From Pseudomonadota bacterium (GTDB taxonomy: Bacteria > Pseudomonadota > Alphaproteobacteria > Sphingomonadales > Sphingomonadaceae), in assembly GCA_023457895.1 (NCBI GenBank), contig JAEXAY010000013.1, positions 1 to 8,030 on the forward strand: 8,030 nucleotides of DNA, given 5' to 3'. Shown here piece by piece: positions 5,742 through 8,030 of the stretch. Numbering within the stretch: position 1 is the stretch's first letter; each line of letters starts with the position of its first letter. Below the pieces are notes generated by a model. That model was given only the letters and a program-made list of their open reading frames with translations. It was not told where the DNA came from and searched no databases. The position numbers and the translations under genes are program-made.

Positions 5742-6059
5742 CGCACCCCAACGGAACGCATCCCCCCTTCTTCACCTAGAGGTACATGGACGCCGCCGCT
5801 CCGGGAACCAAAGCAAGCACGATTTGAAAAAATTTACCTCATCCCGAGAATGAGTTTTCCCGTTTTTCCATCCCAGATCAGGAAAATCATCACAGGGATG
5901 ATGCCTTATTCCGGCTTTTTCGCTACAGATGGGCAACCGGGGATGTGGCATGTTTGCGCCGCGCCTCCTGTTTGCTGTGCCAAACTTCGCCCCATGCGAC
6001 CGCATAGCGGGGAATGCCCCGTGCGGCGTATAAGCAACCTCAACGACAGAAGAAAGAAT
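5742..6059. other. Non-coding leader region before the SH3-domain gene
   Basis: No gene is supported here. The frame of the SH3 gene stays open back to 5682, but the translation is low in protein-like character and runs through the hairpin array. Minor dyads are ATCATC/GATGAT (5886-5891/5897-5902) and a loose GCATGTTTG/CAAAC...CATGC pairing across about 5948-5997. No convincing -35/-10 pair was found; TTGAAA at 5824-5829 lacks a partner. Confidence 0.45.
6000..6026 (+). promoter_or_regulatory. Hairpin just upstream of the SH3-domain gene
   Basis: CCGCA (6000-6004) pairs with TGCGG (6022-6026) and CGGGG (6008-6012) with CCCCG (6017-6021), a two-part 10-bp stem with a 3-nt bulge and an AATG loop. 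It ends 33 nt before the ATG at 6060. It is followed by TATAAG at 6029-6034 rather than a T-run, so an mRNA leader hairpin or operator is more likely than a terminator. Confidence 0.35.
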
Positions 6060-7496
6060 ATGAAAAAATTCTGGCTTTCCCCCTGTTGCGTCCTGGGCCT
6101 GCTCTTGTGCGCTGGCACGTCCCACGCCGCTTTTTGGCAGGTTATCCATGATACTCCCGTGCGCGCGGAGCCTGACACTGGTTCCAAAGTGCTGGATATG
6201 GCCCGAAAAGGCTGGATTGTGAAAAACGACGTGACTCAAAGGAATTCTGGCCTGCAATGGCTCAAGGTGTGGGAGCTTGAGAGACATGCCGGAGAAGGCA
6301 TGGCCTATGCCCATCTCATTTACCAAACCCCCGGCGAACCGGTGTACATCAGCGCCGCAGACGCGGTGGAAGTGGCGGATGAGAATGGAACGCCCATGAA
6401 GAAGGACAAGGTCGCCTCTGCCACGGATGCCGCAACGGCACGGGGCGTAAGCGTGAACCCTCTGCCCGCGCCAAAGGCGGCGGATCTGGCCTGCAATGGA
6501 GCCGTGGATGAAGCCGCGCTGAAAACGGCTCTGGAGTCCTGGATACAAAAATGCAATGCCGTTATCGGCAGCTATGAAGGCATGGATACCGACAAGGCGG
6601 CAGAAGAGCTACTCGCCTGGACGAACCATGGCATCGAAGGCAGCAGCCTTGAAGACGTCATCAACGATGTGGAATCCGTAGAAAACACGGTACGTCCCCT
6701 CCTGGAACGCTGGCTGGAAACCCAGTATCGCGGATCCATGACCGTATTAAGTGCCGATGACCGGAAGATTCTGGATGTACTGGCCACCTATGGCCTGAAG
6801 ACAGAAATAACCAAGGGCTGCCCCTTCCTCATGGCGGATTTGACCACGTTGCGCAAAAGGATCAGCTTTAATCCTCCTGTTGCCGCCTATACCGCCTATA
6901 TCGCCTTGCTGGAAACACAGCCGCAGATACTATTCTCGGATGGCGGCTGCCGCCATTCGGTGAAAGAAATGGGAACATGGGCCGTGCAATGGGAACAGTA
7001 CCTGAAAACCGTACATGCCGACAGTTTTTATTTCATCAAAGGCAATGAACGCTACCTTGAATTTGCAACCTATATTCTGTTCAGCGATTTGCCCAACACT
7101 CCCGCCTTCCCCGAATACAACCAGGGCAAAATGGACGATGCATGGATGCAAGACCTGGAGCGTGTGGCCGCGGAAAACCCAGGCACGAAAACAGCCGGCC
7201 TGATCACGGAATTTCTTGAAAAGGTAAAAGCCAACGGCAACAAGCTGGCCCCCTCAACCCAAAAGGCGCTTTCGGGCAAACTGAATAAGCTCCTTGTCCC
7301 CAAGTCAACGGCAGCCTCCAGGCCGAGTGCGGCGGAAGAAAAGCTGCTGGGCAAACACATGTTTTCCCTGCAATGGATAGAAGGGCCCATGGGAGAGGCT
7401 ACGGTGTCCCGCACGGAAAACGGCGGTATGCGTATTAATGCAAAGCAGGAACACAACGGGGACTACGTAACTCTGAACGGTGATGTGTGTTCTTGA
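6060..7496 (+). CDS. Secreted SH3-domain protein, C-terminus cut off by frameshift (478 aa as read)
   Basis: The product begins with a Sec signal peptide (MKKFWLSPCCVLGLLLCAGT, then SHA|AF, cut near residue 23) with no proper lipobox, so it should be periplasmic or secreted. Residues about 25-95 fit a bacterial SH3 (SH3_3-like) fold: VIHDTPVRAEPDTGSKVLDM, then KGWIVKND and LQWLKVWE. Residues about 140-380 are mainly helical and unrecognised. A C-terminal domain starts near 435 (FSLQWIEGPMGEATVSRTEN). It runs into VTLNGDVCS and a TGA at 7494-7496, where the conserved sequence goes on in the next frame. The ATG at 6060 is chosen because it starts the signal peptide; its ribosome site (AGAAGAAAGAA) is weak. 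Bacterial SH3 domains often bind cell-wall peptides; no catalytic domain is visible. The intact ancestral protein would be about 543 residues. Confidence 0.8.
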   Translation: MKKFWLSPCCVLGLLLCAGTSHAAFWQVIHDTPVRAEPDTGSKVLDMARKGWIVKNDVTQRNSGLQWLKVWELERHAGEGMAYAHLIYQTPGEPVYISAADAVEVADENGTPMKKDKVASATDAATARGVSVNPLPAPKAADLACNGAVDEAALKTALESWIQKCNAVIGSYEGMDTDKAAEELLAWTNHGIEGSSLEDVINDVESVENTVRPLLERWLETQYRGSMTVLSADDRKILDVLATYGLKTEITKGCPFLMADLTTLRKRISFNPPVAAYTAYIALLETQPQILFSDGGCRHSVKEMGTWAVQWEQYLKTVHADSFYFIKGNERYLEFATYILFSDLPNTPAFPEYNQGKMDDAWMQDLERVAAENPGTKTAGLITEFLEKVKANGNKLAPSTQKALSGKLNKLLVPKSTAASRPSAAEEKLLGKHMFSLQWIEGPMGEATVSRTENGGMRINAKQEHNGDYVTLNGDVCS

Positions 7497-7689
7497 TGGC
7501 AAAACTTTTCTGGTTAAGGGAGATATGGCCACGCGTGTGAGTTTTATTGCTGGCGGCATGCGCTGCGCCCGCACGGGAGAATTTGTATTTGAGGTGAAGG
7601 GAAACCGCAAATACTGGCGGCTTCAACAGATGCTCAACCCCTGTGAATCCGTGACCGATTATGTGGATGTGTATTTCAAGGGTATATAA
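7497..7689 (+). pseudogene. Detached C-terminal part of the SH3-domain protein
   Basis: In the frame one base off from the SH3 gene, the sequence from about 7486 reads VLDGKTFLVKGDMATRVSF, then GEFVFEVKGNRKYWRLQQML and NPCESVTDYVDVYFKGI, with a TAA at 7687-7689. It continues the upstream domain (…DYVTLNGDV + LDGKTFLV…) without a gap, so one gene has been split. The break falls at GTGTGT (7484-7489), where the loss or gain of bases is easy. The ATG at 7480 in this frame has no ribosome site and lies inside the upstream coding region, so independent expression is unlikely. The segment keeps its sense after the shift, so the break is recent or is a sequence error. Confidence 0.7.
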
Positions 7690-7753
7690 GAAGGACTGAC
7701 GCTTGTCGTTGATATCGGATTTGGTCCTATCGAAAAATATACGTCCAAGTAGC

Positions 7754-7802
7754 CGGGCGGCGGTCAAGCGGGTGGATGCCCTGCGCTGTGAGCCGCCGCC
7801 CG
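7754..7802 (+). terminator. Likely transcription terminator after the SH3-domain gene
   Basis: CGGGCGGCGG (7754-7763) and CCGCCGCCCG (7793-7802) form a perfect 10-bp GC-rich stem over a 29-nt loop, followed by ATTTATTT. The T-run is interrupted and the loop long, so efficiency is uncertain, but position and stem strength fit a terminator. Confidence 0.55.
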
Positions 7803-8030
7803 ATTTATTTGGGCTCGTTGTTGGGCATCATATTTAACGGATTTTGCTTCATAAATTTGATACCTCATTTTTTTGATTATTTGATGTGTCCATATTATCC
7901 AGCCCTATACGATGGGCTGTTATCAAATTGTTATCGGTGGTGATAACGGGGGGTAGCAGGGTTGTTGTTTTCTCTGGTGGTTTACAACTACATTTTACCA
8001 CGAAAGGCAGGGAAATGCAATAACCATCCT
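7803..8030. other. AT-rich region without a gene at the right edge
   Basis: No gene is supported. Visible structure: CAGCCC/GGGCTG (7900-7905/7914-7919); two direct copies of GTTATC 11 bp apart (7919-7924 and 7930-7935) and an inverted copy GATAAC (7942-7947). Near the edge there are oriT-like fragments: TTACAACTAC (7982-7991), GGCAGG (8006-8011) and CCATCCT (8024-8030). Confidence 0.4.

Noticed and set aside
5518..5853. 111-codon plus-strand frame across the hairpin array
   Set aside because: It is built from palindrome arms, has no ribosome site or recognisable domain, and appears to be open by chance.
5682..6059. N-terminal extension of the SH3 protein (frame open from 5682)
   Set aside because: The translation crosses hairpin-array DNA and lacks protein character, and a textbook signal peptide begins at 6060.
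1..8030. Complete small circular plasmid
   Set aside because: There is no recognisable replication initiator other than the fused primase-like domain, and the two ends show no overlap with each other, so circularity cannot be claimed.

Overview
This window looks like accessory DNA from a Gram-negative bacterium. The evidence is two Sec-type secreted proteins with periplasmic-type domains, strong Shine-Dalgarno sequences and mostly GC-rich codon use. The mix of an LprI-like protein, an FG-GAP-like protein, a bacterial SH3 protein and an RP4-type mobilization module would suit a gut Desulfovibrionaceae-like organism. That taxon is inference only, since there is no rRNA or marker gene to confirm it.

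Left part (1-3060) is a mobilization module. On the minus strand a MobC/TraJ-like ribbon-helix-helix protein (2219-2596) overlaps by 38 bp a 750-residue MOBP relaxase fused to a RepB-type primase-like domain (4-2256). Upstream of them lies a perfect 17-bp inverted repeat (2668-2706) that carries the IncP-type nic core CATCCTG/C in both arms, a strong oriT candidate. Diverging from it on the plus strand is an 86-residue helical protein (2797-3057), probably an accessory relaxosome protein. Together these would assemble a relaxosome, nick oriT and possibly prime the complementary strand in the recipient. No mating-pair apparatus or coupling protein is present, so the element would depend on a helper.

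Middle part (3060-5200) holds decaying or cargo genes. There is a small cysteine-rich reading frame broken at a T-run (3099-3312), then an FG-GAP/VCBS-like minus-strand pseudogene broken by several frameshifts (3364-4136). An intact, visibly more AT-rich gene for a secreted LprI-like protein follows (4305-5177).

From 5218 to 5741 there is a remarkable non-coding run of about a dozen inverted repeats, most with perfect arms and every pair of arms different in sequence. One two-hairpin module occurs twice (5354-5405 and 5691-5741), with conserved linkers and paired changes that keep the stems. A 17-nt long-range inverted repeat competes with two of the local hairpins. This is the most unusual part of the window and is best read as a candidate structured RNA or palindromic DNA element of unknown function.

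Right part (6060-7689) encodes a secreted SH3-domain protein whose conserved C-terminal domain is detached by a frameshift at a GT repeat. It is followed by a likely terminator (7754-7802) and about 230 bp without a gene. The last 50 bp contain pieces similar to the oriT palindrome, cut by the window edge.
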